Positions 1-6,316 of a stretch of 9,356 nt of DNA are shown here, in pieces (positions within the stretch are counted from its first letter, which is position 1; each line of letters starts with the position of its first letter). A program made the translations under genes and the position numbers. The notes under the pieces were generated by a model. The model ran no database searches, was not told the origin of the DNA, and saw nothing but the letters and a program-made list of their open reading frames with translations. This DNA is from JBCBKZ01 sp039026975. GTDB taxonomy: Bacteria; Bacteroidota; Bacteroidia; J057. The stretch lies in NCBI GenBank assembly GCA_039026975.1, contig JBCCLI010000258.1, forward strand, positions 1-9,356, given 5' to 3'.

Positions 1-1
1 A

Positions 2-58
2 GACCAGTTTCTGGATTATCTGGGGAGGGTACTGAAGGAAGATAAGATGAGAGGCTAG
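2..58 (+). CDS. C-terminal end of an upstream gene (partial)
   Basis: An open frame enters from the left edge and reads DQFLDYLGRVLKEDKMRG before a TAG stop at 56-58. The codons look ordinary and the segment resembles an amphipathic C-terminal helix. Only 18 residues are visible, so neither family nor function can be given. It could also be a chance open frame, because a 57-base run without a stop is weak evidence. The next gene on this strand begins about 100 bases later with no clear terminator between; only a 4-bp CCCT/AGGG hairpin without a U-tract lies near 71-82. Confidence 0.35.
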   Translation, partial: DQFLDYLGRVLKEDKMRG

Positions 59-141
59 AAGTTATTATCACCCTTTTGAGGGAAATTAGCTTTAAATATA
101 AATCACCATAAGGTTCTTTATTTTTATCTTATCTAAATTGA

Positions 142-153
142 CTACGGACGTAG
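142..153. promoter_or_regulatory. Small palindrome before the antitoxin start (candidate operator)
   Basis: CTACG-GA-CGTAG is a perfect 5-bp inverted repeat ending 8 bases before the ATG of the broken antitoxin. Antitoxins commonly repress their own operon by binding such palindromes next to the start codon, so the position fits. The arms are short and the repeat could be chance. If it was an operator it is probably a relic, since the antitoxin is disrupted. Confidence 0.25.
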
Positions 154-161
154 ATACAGTT

Positions 162-419
162 ATGAGTTCAAAGGAAATTGCCAACTTATTTGAAAACTTA
201 CCTAAGAATCTTCAACAATAGGTTGAGGTGTTCCTGCTTCAGTTAGCTACCAATGACGTAGTCTCTCCAGAAATTAATTTTACCTCAAATATTTCTGATT
301 TTGACCAGCCCTTGATAGCAGAAGATTATGCTACAAATGTAAATGAGCTAGCAGACTTCAAAGAAAGCTTTGAAGGGGAAGAAGATGCAGATGCACGCTG
401 CGGGTTATTAACTTCCTGA
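162..419 (+). pseudogene. DUF2281-like antitoxin, interrupted by an in-frame stop
   Basis: From ATG 162 the frame reads MSSKEIANLFENLPKNLQQ, meets TAG at 219-221, then continues VEVFLLQLATNDVV in the same frame to TGA 417-419. Joined, this gives about 84 residues. The N-terminus has the Leu-Pro-x-x-Leu-Gln-Gln-x-Val-x-x-Phe-Leu pattern of DUF2281-type antitoxins paired with PIN toxins, and the acidic FDQPL...DFKE segment resembles the toxin-binding tail. The stop sits where Gln is expected (CAG or CAA to TAG). A PIN-domain pseudogene starts 5 bases downstream, the usual antitoxin-toxin order. A short product restarting at GTG 228 is possible but would lack the N-terminal domain. The tail after the acidic segment (DARCGLLTS) does not resemble a typical antitoxin end. 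The family call is from recognition only. Confidence 0.6.
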
Positions 420-424
420 TTCGT

Positions 425-871
425 ATGGATTACCTCTGGGGTACAAACATCCTCATTCATTACCTGAGAAATTCTTCTTTATACCTATCCTTAAACAGCC
501 AATATAAATTTGAAACTCCTGAAAATCGAGTTCTTATTTCAGTCGTTTCCCTAGGAGAAATCTATTCTCTTGCTATTCAACTTAATTGGGGATAAGCTAG
601 GCAACAGAAACTTAATCAAGCATTAGATAAAGTAAAGTCCGTACCTATCTCTCTTCGAGAAATCATAAGAGCATATGCGAGTATTGATGCATTTAGTCAG
701 GGTAAACATGCCATGTATCCTTTACCTGAGAAAATGAGTGCGAGAAATATGGGGAAGAATGATCTTTGGCTAGCAGCTACCGCGAATGTATTAGGTGCAC
801 CACTTGTATCTACAGATCATGATTTTGATCATTTAAAGGAAACCTTTATTGACTTAATGGTACCTACCTGA
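425..871 (+). pseudogene. VapC-like PIN-domain toxin, interrupted and catalytically damaged
   Basis: ATG 425 opens MDYLWGTNILIHYLR, an in-frame TAA lies at 593-595, and the frame then stays open to TGA 869-871 (148 codons before the stop). The sequence follows a type II toxin PIN RNase: N-terminal strand with TNI, SVVSLGEIYSLA with the catalytic Glu (residue 45), ARNMGKNDLWLAATA with catalytic Asp 113, and VSTDHDFDHL with Asp 131. Two lesions are visible. The first catalytic Asp of the usual LLDTN motif is Gly (GGT 440-442), and codon 57 is a stop. The length matches an intact VapC, so decay is by point mutation only. It lies 5 bases after the broken antitoxin gene. An active nuclease is very unlikely. 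Confidence 0.75.
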
Positions 872-1081
872 ATGGTCAAGTCTTGGCCCTTACTTCCTAC
901 TCTTATCATTTGGATCAGTCTGAATCCAGGGAAGAAACTTAGTTACTATGTTAGCAATATTTTACAGGTAAGCCTGCCTATACAGAGGTGAGTTAGTGAA
1001 TGTAACTAAAATGTCTATCTCGTTCGTTCCAAAGTAAGGAACTCCCTATGCTTTCTCTCCTAACATTGAATCTTGAATCAG
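872..1081. other. Intergenic region before the sulfatase gene
   Basis: No coding frame, RNA gene or TAnnTTTG promoter box was found. The one structure seen is GTTCC-N7-GGAAC at 1026-1042, an inverted repeat with 5-bp arms about 40 bases before the sulfatase ATG. It could be an operator, but it is short enough to be chance. An ATG at 1048 opens only a short frame out of phase with the sulfatase. Confidence 0.4.
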
Positions 1082-2383
1082 ATGCTAAGGATTATTATTC
1101 TCCTGGGATTATCCCTCCCCTTAGCCTTGCTCTCCCAAGAATCCTCAAAACCTAATATTATCCTCATCATGGCTGATGACCTGGGGGCAGAAACCCTAGG
1201 CAGCTATGGAGGAGAAAGCTACCAAACCCCCCACCTGGATCAATTGGCTGCTGAAGGGATGAGATTTACGCATGCCTACGCTACCCCCTTATGTACGCCT
1301 TCGCGGGTGCAGATCATGACGGGTAAGTATAACTTCCGGAATTATAAAGGCTTTGGTATCCTGGATACAGGAGAAAAGACCTTTGCCCATTATCTGAAGG
1401 AAGAGGATTACCAGACCTGTGTTATAGGAAAGTGGCAGCTATATGGAAATGAGAGGCAGTATGAGCTGGCAGGGCAGCATGGAAGCCTACCTGAGGAAGC
1501 TGGCTTTGATGACTGGTGCCTATGGCAGGTGAAAGAACGTGGGTTTAGGTATAAAAGCCCTACACTTAGCAGTAAGAAATCGGGAACACGCACCTATGAG
1601 GGAGCGTACGGCCCTGACCTGTTTGTGGACTATGCTAAAGAATTCATGGAGAATAATCAGGATAAACCGTTCTTCCTTTACTACCCTATGTGCATCACGC
1701 ATGATCCCTTTCTCCCTACACCTGGAGAGGAATCTTTTGATGCTTATGATCCAGAAGAAAGGAGAAATGATACTACCCACTTTGGTGCCATGGTATCCTA
1801 CATGGATGTGCTGGTTGGGAGAATTCGGAAGCAGGTGGAAGAACTAGGACTGGCAGAAAATACCCTCATTCTCTTTACCGGAGACAATGGAACTGACAGA
1901 AAAGTGATTTCTAGCTGGAAAGGCAAAAGAATTCAGGGGCATAAGGGCTATACTACAGAGGCAGGTACCCATGTTCCCCTCATAGCCTACTGGCCGGGAA
2001 AAATAGCAACAGCAGCTCTTAACACTAACCTGATAGACTTTACGGACTTCCTCCCTACACTGATGGAAGCTGCACAGACTGAAAATGCGGTAGAAGGAGA
2101 TGGCCTAAGTTTCTACCCGCAACTTATGGCGCAAGAAGATAGTGTGAGAAAGTGGATCTATTGTTCCTACTCACCTAATTGGGGGAAGTTCCAACCTACT
2201 ACTTATGCCCAAACCCATCACTTCAAGTTGTATGCTGATGGTAGGTTCTTTCACTTGCCAGATGATCCAGCGGAAAAATTCCCTCTGCAACCCAATAAGC
2301 TGGGAGCCGCAGGCTTAGAGAGCTATATGCTGCTGCAAGCTGTGCTGGGAAGGTATAAGGGTATGATCACTCAAACTGACTGA
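1082..2383 (+). CDS. Exported sulfatase (S1 / arylsulfatase-type, formylglycine-dependent)
   Basis: This 433-residue protein is a sulfatase, predicted to hydrolyse sulfate esters, probably of polysaccharides, in the periplasm or at the cell surface. Residues 1-19 form a signal peptide. PNIILIMADDLG (25-36) gives metal-binding Asp32/Asp33, and CTPSRVQIMTGKY (71-83) is the C-x-P-S-R sequence in which Cys71 is converted to formylglycine. THDPF supplies His207, FTGDNG supplies Asp268/Asn269, and GHKGYTTEAGTHVP supplies Lys288. The usual GKWHLG motif reads GKWQLYG, with Gln119 replacing the active-site His; this may mark a subfamily. ATG 1082 is preferred over an in-frame TTG at 1073 because it starts directly on the signal peptide. 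No formylglycine-generating enzyme is in the window. The substrate cannot be told, and neither SusC/SusD nor glycoside hydrolase neighbours are present. The 3' end overlaps the convergent esterase gene by 17 bases. Confidence 0.9.
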   Translation: MLRIIILLGLSLPLALLSQESSKPNIILIMADDLGAETLGSYGGESYQTPHLDQLAAEGMRFTHAYATPLCTPSRVQIMTGKYNFRNYKGFGILDTGEKTFAHYLKEEDYQTCVIGKWQLYGNERQYELAGQHGSLPEEAGFDDWCLWQVKERGFRYKSPTLSSKKSGTRTYEGAYGPDLFVDYAKEFMENNQDKPFFLYYPMCITHDPFLPTPGEESFDAYDPEERRNDTTHFGAMVSYMDVLVGRIRKQVEELGLAENTLILFTGDNGTDRKVISSWKGKRIQGHKGYTTEAGTHVPLIAYWPGKIATAALNTNLIDFTDFLPTLMEAAQTENAVEGDGLSFYPQLMAQEDSVRKWIYCSYSPNWGKFQPTTYAQTHHFKLYADGRFFHLPDDPAEKFPLQPNKLGAAGLESYMLLQAVLGRYKGMITQTD

Positions 2384-3296
2384 AAAACTCCCAGAGTAAT
2401 TCAGCTGCACTAAAGCCGGCATTATTATTAGTCTGAGGCCATTCATGCCCAAAGTTCTTGATCTTATAGTACCAGACTTCGTGATCATTTACGCCATCCT
2501 GGTAATGGATTCCCGTAGCATTAGGACCAATCAAGGAAGTATCTGAGGTTTGAGTCTGGTTAAAGTTCGCCCAATAGTTCATAATGCTATCCATATGTGG
2601 CGCCCCTCCCCATCCGCCGAAGGTGCTCATACTACCATTTATAGGGACTACATTATCATTGATACCTGAGATTTGAAGAATGGGGGTGGGCTGAGTAGTA
2701 GAGTCTCTATTTCTCCATGTATATCCACTCATGGTGCCTGTAACAGAACCTATAGCACGGAAGATGCCTGGCCTTTCACAAGCCATAGTATAACTCATAA
2801 ACCCTCCATTAGAAAAACCACAGCTGAAGGTTCTATTAGGATCTAGATCCTGTGTCTGCTGTAAATGTTCTGCCAAAGCGGTCAGGAAGCCTATATCATC
2901 TGTTTGGCTGATGGTAAGACGTGAATTCCAGTGAGGGGTTCCCCCTGTGTCATTACTGCCTTGGGGGTAGCATACCGCAAATCCGTGGGTTTGCGCTACT
3001 GTATTTAGCCCTACCCAGGGTATATATTCCACAGCTCTTCCCTGATACCCATGAAGCATAAACACGAGTGGTGCATTCGGAGGTAGGTCAGTAGGGGTAA
3101 ATAAGGTATACTGCCTCCCTAAGCCATTATAATTAAAGGTTTGGGTAACTTGAGTTGGGGTAGGGGTACTGGGAGTTGATGGCGTGAGTTGGGGGGGATC
3201 ATCTTCTCTATTGCAAGAAAATAGAAGGGCGGAGAGGGTAAGCAGAAAGAGGAGCTTATGAACCCTTTGGATGGAAGTCGAATAGTAAAATGGCAT
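2367..3296 (-). CDS. LpqC/PHB depolymerase-like esterase lipoprotein
   Basis: This 309-residue alpha/beta hydrolase is most likely an envelope-anchored esterase of the polyhydroxybutyrate depolymerase / feruloyl esterase-like (LpqC) family. Its substrate is unknown. A lipoprotein signal ends in LFSC (lipid-modified Cys28), followed by a Pro/Thr/Ser linker (34-52). LHGYQG (81-86) is the oxyanion-hole loop, GFSNGG (160-165) carries nucleophile Ser162, GINDNVVP carries acid Asp214, and GHEWP carries His284, so the triad looks complete. ATG 3296 gives a slightly long n-region before the hydrophobic core, and no closer ATG exists. Transcription may start at a weak box about 20 bases upstream or read through the structured leader at 3349-3514. 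The 3' end overlaps the convergent sulfatase. A cutinase- or acetyl-xylan-esterase-like activity is an alternative. Confidence 0.87.
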   Translation of the reverse strand: MPFYYSTSIQRVHKLLFLLTLSALLFSCNREDDPPQLTPSTPSTPTPTQVTQTFNYNGLGRQYTLFTPTDLPPNAPLVFMLHGYQGRAVEYIPWVGLNTVAQTHGFAVCYPQGSNDTGGTPHWNSRLTISQTDDIGFLTALAEHLQQTQDLDPNRTFSCGFSNGGFMSYTMACERPGIFRAIGSVTGTMSGYTWRNRDSTTQPTPILQISGINDNVVPINGSMSTFGGWGGAPHMDSIMNYWANFNQTQTSDTSLIGPNATGIHYQDGVNDHEVWYYKIKNFGHEWPQTNNNAGFSAAELLWEFFSQFE

Positions 3297-3315
3297 ATGG
3301 TATCCTGTCTAATGA

Positions 3316-3351
3316 GAAAGATACACATTTAGGTCATATTATTTGACCAAA
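3316..3351 (-). promoter_or_regulatory. Weak proximal promoter candidate for the esterase
   Basis: On the minus strand TATCTTTC (3323-3316) matches the Bacteroidota -7 box TAnnTTTG at all but the last base, and TTTG (3351-3348) lies 24 bases upstream. That spacing is a little longer than the usual 17-23. It would start transcription just before the esterase ATG and bypass the terminator at 3349-3380. Confidence 0.3.
3332..3348. repeat. GGTCA-N7-TGACC palindrome (candidate operator)
   Basis: This perfect 5-bp inverted repeat has an AT-rich 7-base spacer. It lies between the leader terminator and the esterase start, inside the -33 region of the weak proximal promoter. The position suits a regulator binding site. 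In RNA it could instead be a weak hairpin directly after the terminator U-tract. No regulator can be assigned. Confidence 0.35.
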
Positions 3352-3380
3352 AAAATCGCCACCCCGTGGAGAGGTGGCGA
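3349..3380 (-). terminator. Intrinsic terminator ahead of the esterase gene
   Basis: On the minus strand a perfect 8-bp stem TCGCCACC (3380-3373) / GGTGGCGA (3363-3356) with a 9-base loop runs straight into seven U residues (3355-3349). On the plus strand no U-tract follows, so it acts only on leftward transcription. The receptor gene further upstream has its own terminator at 3600-3627, so this one probably ends a transcript starting between them. Confidence 0.8.
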
Positions 3381-3514
3381 AGACATACAGAATTGAATCA
3401 GCCTAATAAGGTAGCTATGCTACCCCTTCACGCTTAGAGGCATGAGTATTGAAAGATTCTCGCAAAAAAATTGACTCTTTTCGCTCGAATGACTTGTCTC
3501 TGACTAAATGATCG
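3349..3514 (-). ncRNA. Structured leader or small RNA upstream of the esterase (candidate attenuator/riboswitch)
   Basis: A near-consensus promoter at 3520-3549 and the terminator at 3349-3380 delimit about 165 transcribed bases without a credible reading frame; the longest ATG frames are under 20 codons and lack ribosome sites. Three nested helices can form: 3455-3459 with 3395-3399, 3438-3441 with 3401-3404, and a perfect 6-bp hairpin 3419-3424 with 3410-3415. Alternatively, 3419-3431 can pair with 3366-3378 (10 Watson-Crick pairs, one G-U, two A-C mismatches), which covers most of the terminator's 5' arm and its loop. The two folds exclude each other, as in an attenuator. The esterase ATG lies about 50 bases past the terminator on the same strand. 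I recognise no known riboswitch or RNA family. A free-standing sRNA is equally possible. Confidence 0.5.
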
Positions 3515-3519
3515 ATGAA

Positions 3520-3549
3520 CAAATATATAAAAATTGAATGAATATTCAA
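3520..3549 (-). promoter_or_regulatory. Bacteroidota-type promoter driving the esterase leader
   Basis: Minus-strand TTG (3549-3547), 19 bases, then TATATTTG (3527-3520) matches the published Bacteroidota/Flavobacterium consensus TTG-N17-23-TAnnTTTG exactly. It is the best promoter match seen in the window. Start of transcription is expected near 3514, inside a gene-free stretch. Confidence 0.6.
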
Positions 3550-3551
3550 TT
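3532..3551. repeat. Palindrome AATTGAAT-N4-ATTCAATT over the leader promoter
   Basis: This perfect 8-bp inverted repeat with a 4-base spacer contains the TTG (-33) element of the leader promoter. A protein bound here would affect polymerase access, so it is a candidate operator. The sequence is very AT-rich, which raises the chance of coincidence. Confidence 0.35.
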
Positions 3552-3599
3552 AAATTATAAAAAATAATTTGCCTTTTTCTTACTTGACACTTGTAACAT

Positions 3600-3627
3600 A
3601 AAAAAAGGCCCCGGTGAAAGGGACCTT
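3600..3627 (-). terminator. Intrinsic terminator of the outer-membrane barrel gene
   Basis: On the minus strand AAGGTCCC (3627-3620) pairs with GGGGCCTT (3612-3605), with one G-U pair and a 7-base loop, and is followed by a run of U residues to 3600. It begins about 30 bases after the stop codon of the barrel protein, so it should end that transcript. Confidence 0.8.
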
Positions 3628-3657
3628 CATTAATAAGTAGGATTGGTTTAGCTATGA

Positions 3658-6111
3658 TTAATTTCCTGGGCCAGAGGAGCTCCCCACGCGGCTTGACTCA
3701 TCTTGTAGACCTGTTTTTCTTTTACGTGAGGATTTTACCTTATCATTTCCAAAGTTGTAGGTAAGGTTTACTTTAAGCTGTTTACTTTCCCATCCCCCTT
3801 CAGCTATGAAGAACAGCCCCCCAAAGTCCTGTACCCCTCTCCATCTCATACTATAGAAAAGATCACTCAGGGAAACCTTAATAGTAGCTTTATCTTTCAG
3901 GATTCTTGCTTGGGCACCCACATTCACACCCCAGAAATCTTCTGTCAGATAATTGGCGCCCCAGATAGAGGGAGAATTATAGAAGCCAGATACCTCCAGG
4001 GAAATCTTTTTAGGAAGATTGATGGTATGCTGCTGGAAAATATTGAAGGTAGTTCTCTCTATATTCACATCTTTTCCTTCTTCCCCTGGTAGGTTAAAGT
4101 CTCCTGTGTTGGTGGTTCTACTCACATTCATATTAGTGTACATATTCCACCACTTAGTAAGCTGTATGGGAGCACTTATGTTGGCACTGATCACTTCCCT
4201 TGAGGCTAGGTTTTCCAAGGTAATAAAGCTGCCATTCACGCCCAGGGTATCTGTTATATCTGTGAAAAAGTCTGTAGTCATACTGTAGGAGACAGAGGCT
4301 GTGTACCTGTAGTTGTAGGTATAGGTAAACTGAACGCTATTAGTATACTGAGGCAGAAGAAAGGGATTCCCTCTCTGGAAAGTCAATTGATCCAGCTGGT
4401 AGACAAATGGATTGAGGTTCTGGTAACGGGGTCTGTCTATTCTCCTGCTGTAGTTAATTCTATAACTGTGTTTCTGTTTAGGACTCCAGGTAATACCTGC
4501 TGTGGGGAACAGATTGAAGTAATCTCTTTCTACTGTATCTAACTCAGACTGCTGGGTACTAAGAAGGGTACCCGTAGTATGGGTATGTTCTCCCCGTAAG
4601 CCTGCTTCTATAGTCCATTTATCTAGTTTACGCTGATATGTAACATAGGCAGCATTGATATTTTCTTCATAGAGAAAACGGTTACTGCTTTCAGTATTGA
4701 GAATGTTTTCTCCCCCTATCACATCTGAGAACTGAAAGTCATTATCCGTTTCTATATAGGCGACCTTTACTCCTGCAGAAAGCTTTCCATCTAGGAAATT
4801 ACGCTCATGGTCTACTTTTACTGTATAGATATCTATGTCTCTAGGTGCTACTGTTGAAAAAATATTGATTTCAGTAGTATCCAGACGGTCCGGTGTGAGG
4901 AAGTAATTAGGTTGGAAGGTAGTATTGTCCAGTCTGTATAGCCCGTAATCTAGATCTACATTCCAGGTAGTTCCCTCTTTATTACGGAAGGCATAGTTGA
5001 TATTAAAGTTATAATTTGTTCTATCAGACTCAGATTGGCTTAACGCGTCCAAGTTGGAGAGAGAGACTCCGGTAGACTCAATGCTAATAGGGGTTTGGCT
5101 AAAAGAATTACCTAGGGAATTAGCTATAAATCCATTGAAGAGAACGCCTAAAGTATGCTTTTCATTTAGGAAGAAATCCACTCCTGCCTTTACATTATGG
5201 TTTTCAAATTCATTATATCTATCTGATTCCTGTGCAAATTCCAGTTCATTTTGTCTTCTGGTAAAGTTAGTAAAGCTGTAGGTTCTTCCCGTCCCGCCGC
5301 TGTAATTACCGAAGATATTCATCTTTTTACTGCGATTATTCAGGTTAAGAGAGCCATTATACTTTGGATACCTTCCTATGGCATAGCCTAAAGAGAAGCT
5401 TCCATTAGTTCCCATATTCTGATCTTTTTTCAGACGGATATTAATGATCCCTGCGTTCCCTTCAGCGTCATACTTAGCAGATGGGTTAGTAATGATCTCT
5501 ATGGACTCTATCTGATCAGACTGCATACCCTTTAACATGGCGGCTAAATCAGCCACAGTTAGGGGAGAAGGCTTCCCATCTATGTAAATTCTTACCCCAC
5601 TTTTACCCATAAGTATCACATTATCACTATTGTCTATGATGACACCGGGTGCTTTTCTCAAAAGTTCAAAGGCGGTTTCTCCTATGCTATTAGCATTTCC
5701 TGCAACATTAAAAATAGTCATATCCGGCTTAACCTCTATCATAGGTTTACGCGCCACTATATTAACTTCATCAAGATCACCTGTGGGTTCTGACATGATG
5801 ATGTCATTCAGCACGTATTTTTGGTTTTCCGTTAGGGTAATGACCTCACTGGTGTAAGTGGCTAGTCCTACAAACTGTGTCTTCAAGAAGTAGGAACCCT
5901 CTGTCAAGGGACCTACAAAAAACTTCCCTTTTTCAGTAGTGTAAGCTGCTTTGGCTACAGTAGAGTCAGCGGCATAGTGAAGAAGGACAGTGGCAAAGGC
6001 TACAGGCTGCTCGTCTACAGTTAGTACCTTGCCTTCAATTCTTGCGCCTTCCTGTGCATGTGTGTGAATCAGCGTTGTGATAATCACCCATAGTAAAACA
6101 ATTCTCTTCAT
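3658..6111 (-). CDS. TonB-receptor-like outer-membrane beta-barrel protein (OMP_b-brl_3 type)
   Basis: This 817-residue outer-membrane protein belongs to the Bacteroidota outer membrane beta-barrel family related to TonB-dependent receptors. Residues 1-19 are a signal peptide ending in THA. Residues 23-105 resemble a carboxypeptidase-D regulatory-like domain (ARIEGKV...PVAFATVLL...GKFFVGPLTEGSYFLKTQFVG). Residues 120-230 are a plug-like domain with LLRKAPGVIIDNSDNVILMG, IYIDGKPSPL and IESIEIITNPSAKYDAEGNAGIINI. From about 240 to 785 come alternating strands of a large barrel ending in LNLTYNFGN, then a basic/Ser-rich tail. ATG 6111 is chosen over in-frame TTG 6120. No SusD partner is adjacent, so it is not a clear polysaccharide-uptake SusC, and its ligand is unknown. 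It is divergent from the kinase/regulator pair and has its own terminator. Confidence 0.9.
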   Translation of the reverse strand: MKRIVLLWVIITTLIHTHAQEGARIEGKVLTVDEQPVAFATVLLHYAADSTVAKAAYTTEKGKFFVGPLTEGSYFLKTQFVGLATYTSEVITLTENQKYVLNDIIMSEPTGDLDEVNIVARKPMIEVKPDMTIFNVAGNANSIGETAFELLRKAPGVIIDNSDNVILMGKSGVRIYIDGKPSPLTVADLAAMLKGMQSDQIESIEIITNPSAKYDAEGNAGIINIRLKKDQNMGTNGSFSLGYAIGRYPKYNGSLNLNNRSKKMNIFGNYSGGTGRTYSFTNFTRRQNELEFAQESDRYNEFENHNVKAGVDFFLNEKHTLGVLFNGFIANSLGNSFSQTPISIESTGVSLSNLDALSQSESDRTNYNFNINYAFRNKEGTTWNVDLDYGLYRLDNTTFQPNYFLTPDRLDTTEINIFSTVAPRDIDIYTVKVDHERNFLDGKLSAGVKVAYIETDNDFQFSDVIGGENILNTESSNRFLYEENINAAYVTYQRKLDKWTIEAGLRGEHTHTTGTLLSTQQSELDTVERDYFNLFPTAGITWSPKQKHSYRINYSRRIDRPRYQNLNPFVYQLDQLTFQRGNPFLLPQYTNSVQFTYTYNYRYTASVSYSMTTDFFTDITDTLGVNGSFITLENLASREVISANISAPIQLTKWWNMYTNMNVSRTTNTGDFNLPGEEGKDVNIERTTFNIFQQHTINLPKKISLEVSGFYNSPSIWGANYLTEDFWGVNVGAQARILKDKATIKVSLSDLFYSMRWRGVQDFGGLFFIAEGGWESKQLKVNLTYNFGNDKVKSSRKRKTGLQDESSRVGSSSGPGN

Positions 6112-6316
6112 GTCGGTCAATTATAAGTTCTGAAGTAGGTTAAACGATTAAGGCAAAACTATTGGGTTGATACGCTATATTCATAGGTTTGTAGATGAAC
6201 CGCAAATAGATTCGACCAACCCCATCCTTTTATCTTCGTCGAACTATGTTGCAGTTCATCGACAGGAAATTATGTTTTACCAAAGGGGAGTGTACTTTTG
6301 ATGTAAAGAAGTTATT
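6112..6316. promoter_or_regulatory. Divergent regulatory region between receptor and kinase genes
   Basis: This 205-base region serves both directions. Minus-strand TAGTTTTG (6161-6154) and plus-strand TACTTTTG (6293-6300) are perfect -7 boxes of the TAnnTTTG type, though neither has a good TTG at the expected distance, which suggests activator dependence. Inverted repeats lie between them: GAACT-N7-AGTTC at 6241-6257, extendable to GTCGAACT with AGTTC-AT-CGAC (6238-6262), TTCGAC 6211-6216 with GTCGAA 6238-6243, and GATGAAC 6194-6200 with GTTCATC 6254-6260. I do not see a convincing pair of direct repeats of the LytTR-binding type. Confidence 0.45.
6293..6300 (+). promoter_or_regulatory. -7 promoter box of the kinase/regulator operon
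   Basis: TACTTTTG matches TAnnTTTG exactly and sits 16 bases before the kinase ATG, implying a very short leader of roughly 10 bases. No TTG lies 17-23 bases upstream, so a partner activator may compensate for the missing -33 element. Confidence 0.4.

Noticed and set aside
228..419. Short 63-residue frame starting at GTG as an independent gene
   Set aside because: It continues in frame from an upstream ATG (162) across a single TAG and lacks its own ribosome site, so it is the 3' part of the broken antitoxin.
1408..1847. Three open frames (1408-1593 -, 1520-1780 -, 1539-1847 +) inside the sulfatase gene
   Set aside because: They are out-of-frame shadows of a well-supported sulfatase; their translations resemble no protein family.
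3349..3514. Known RNA families (6S RNA, SRP RNA, tmRNA, cobalamin or TPP riboswitch) for the leader
   Set aside because: None of the conserved motifs I know for these families could be placed; the RNA is left unassigned.
3381..3514. Small peptide encoded in the leader (translation-controlled attenuation)
   Set aside because: The ATG frames are very short, lack ribosome sites and show no run of one regulatory amino acid.
3658..6111. SusC-type polysaccharide utilisation locus
   Set aside because: No SusD gene lies next to the barrel gene, it is shorter than a typical SusC, and the nearby sulfatase is on the other side of the esterase and a terminator.
3658..6120. TTG at 6120 as the start of the barrel protein and TTG at 1073 as the start of the sulfatase
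   Set aside because: In both cases an ATG 9 bases downstream begins directly on a good signal peptide and is the likelier start.
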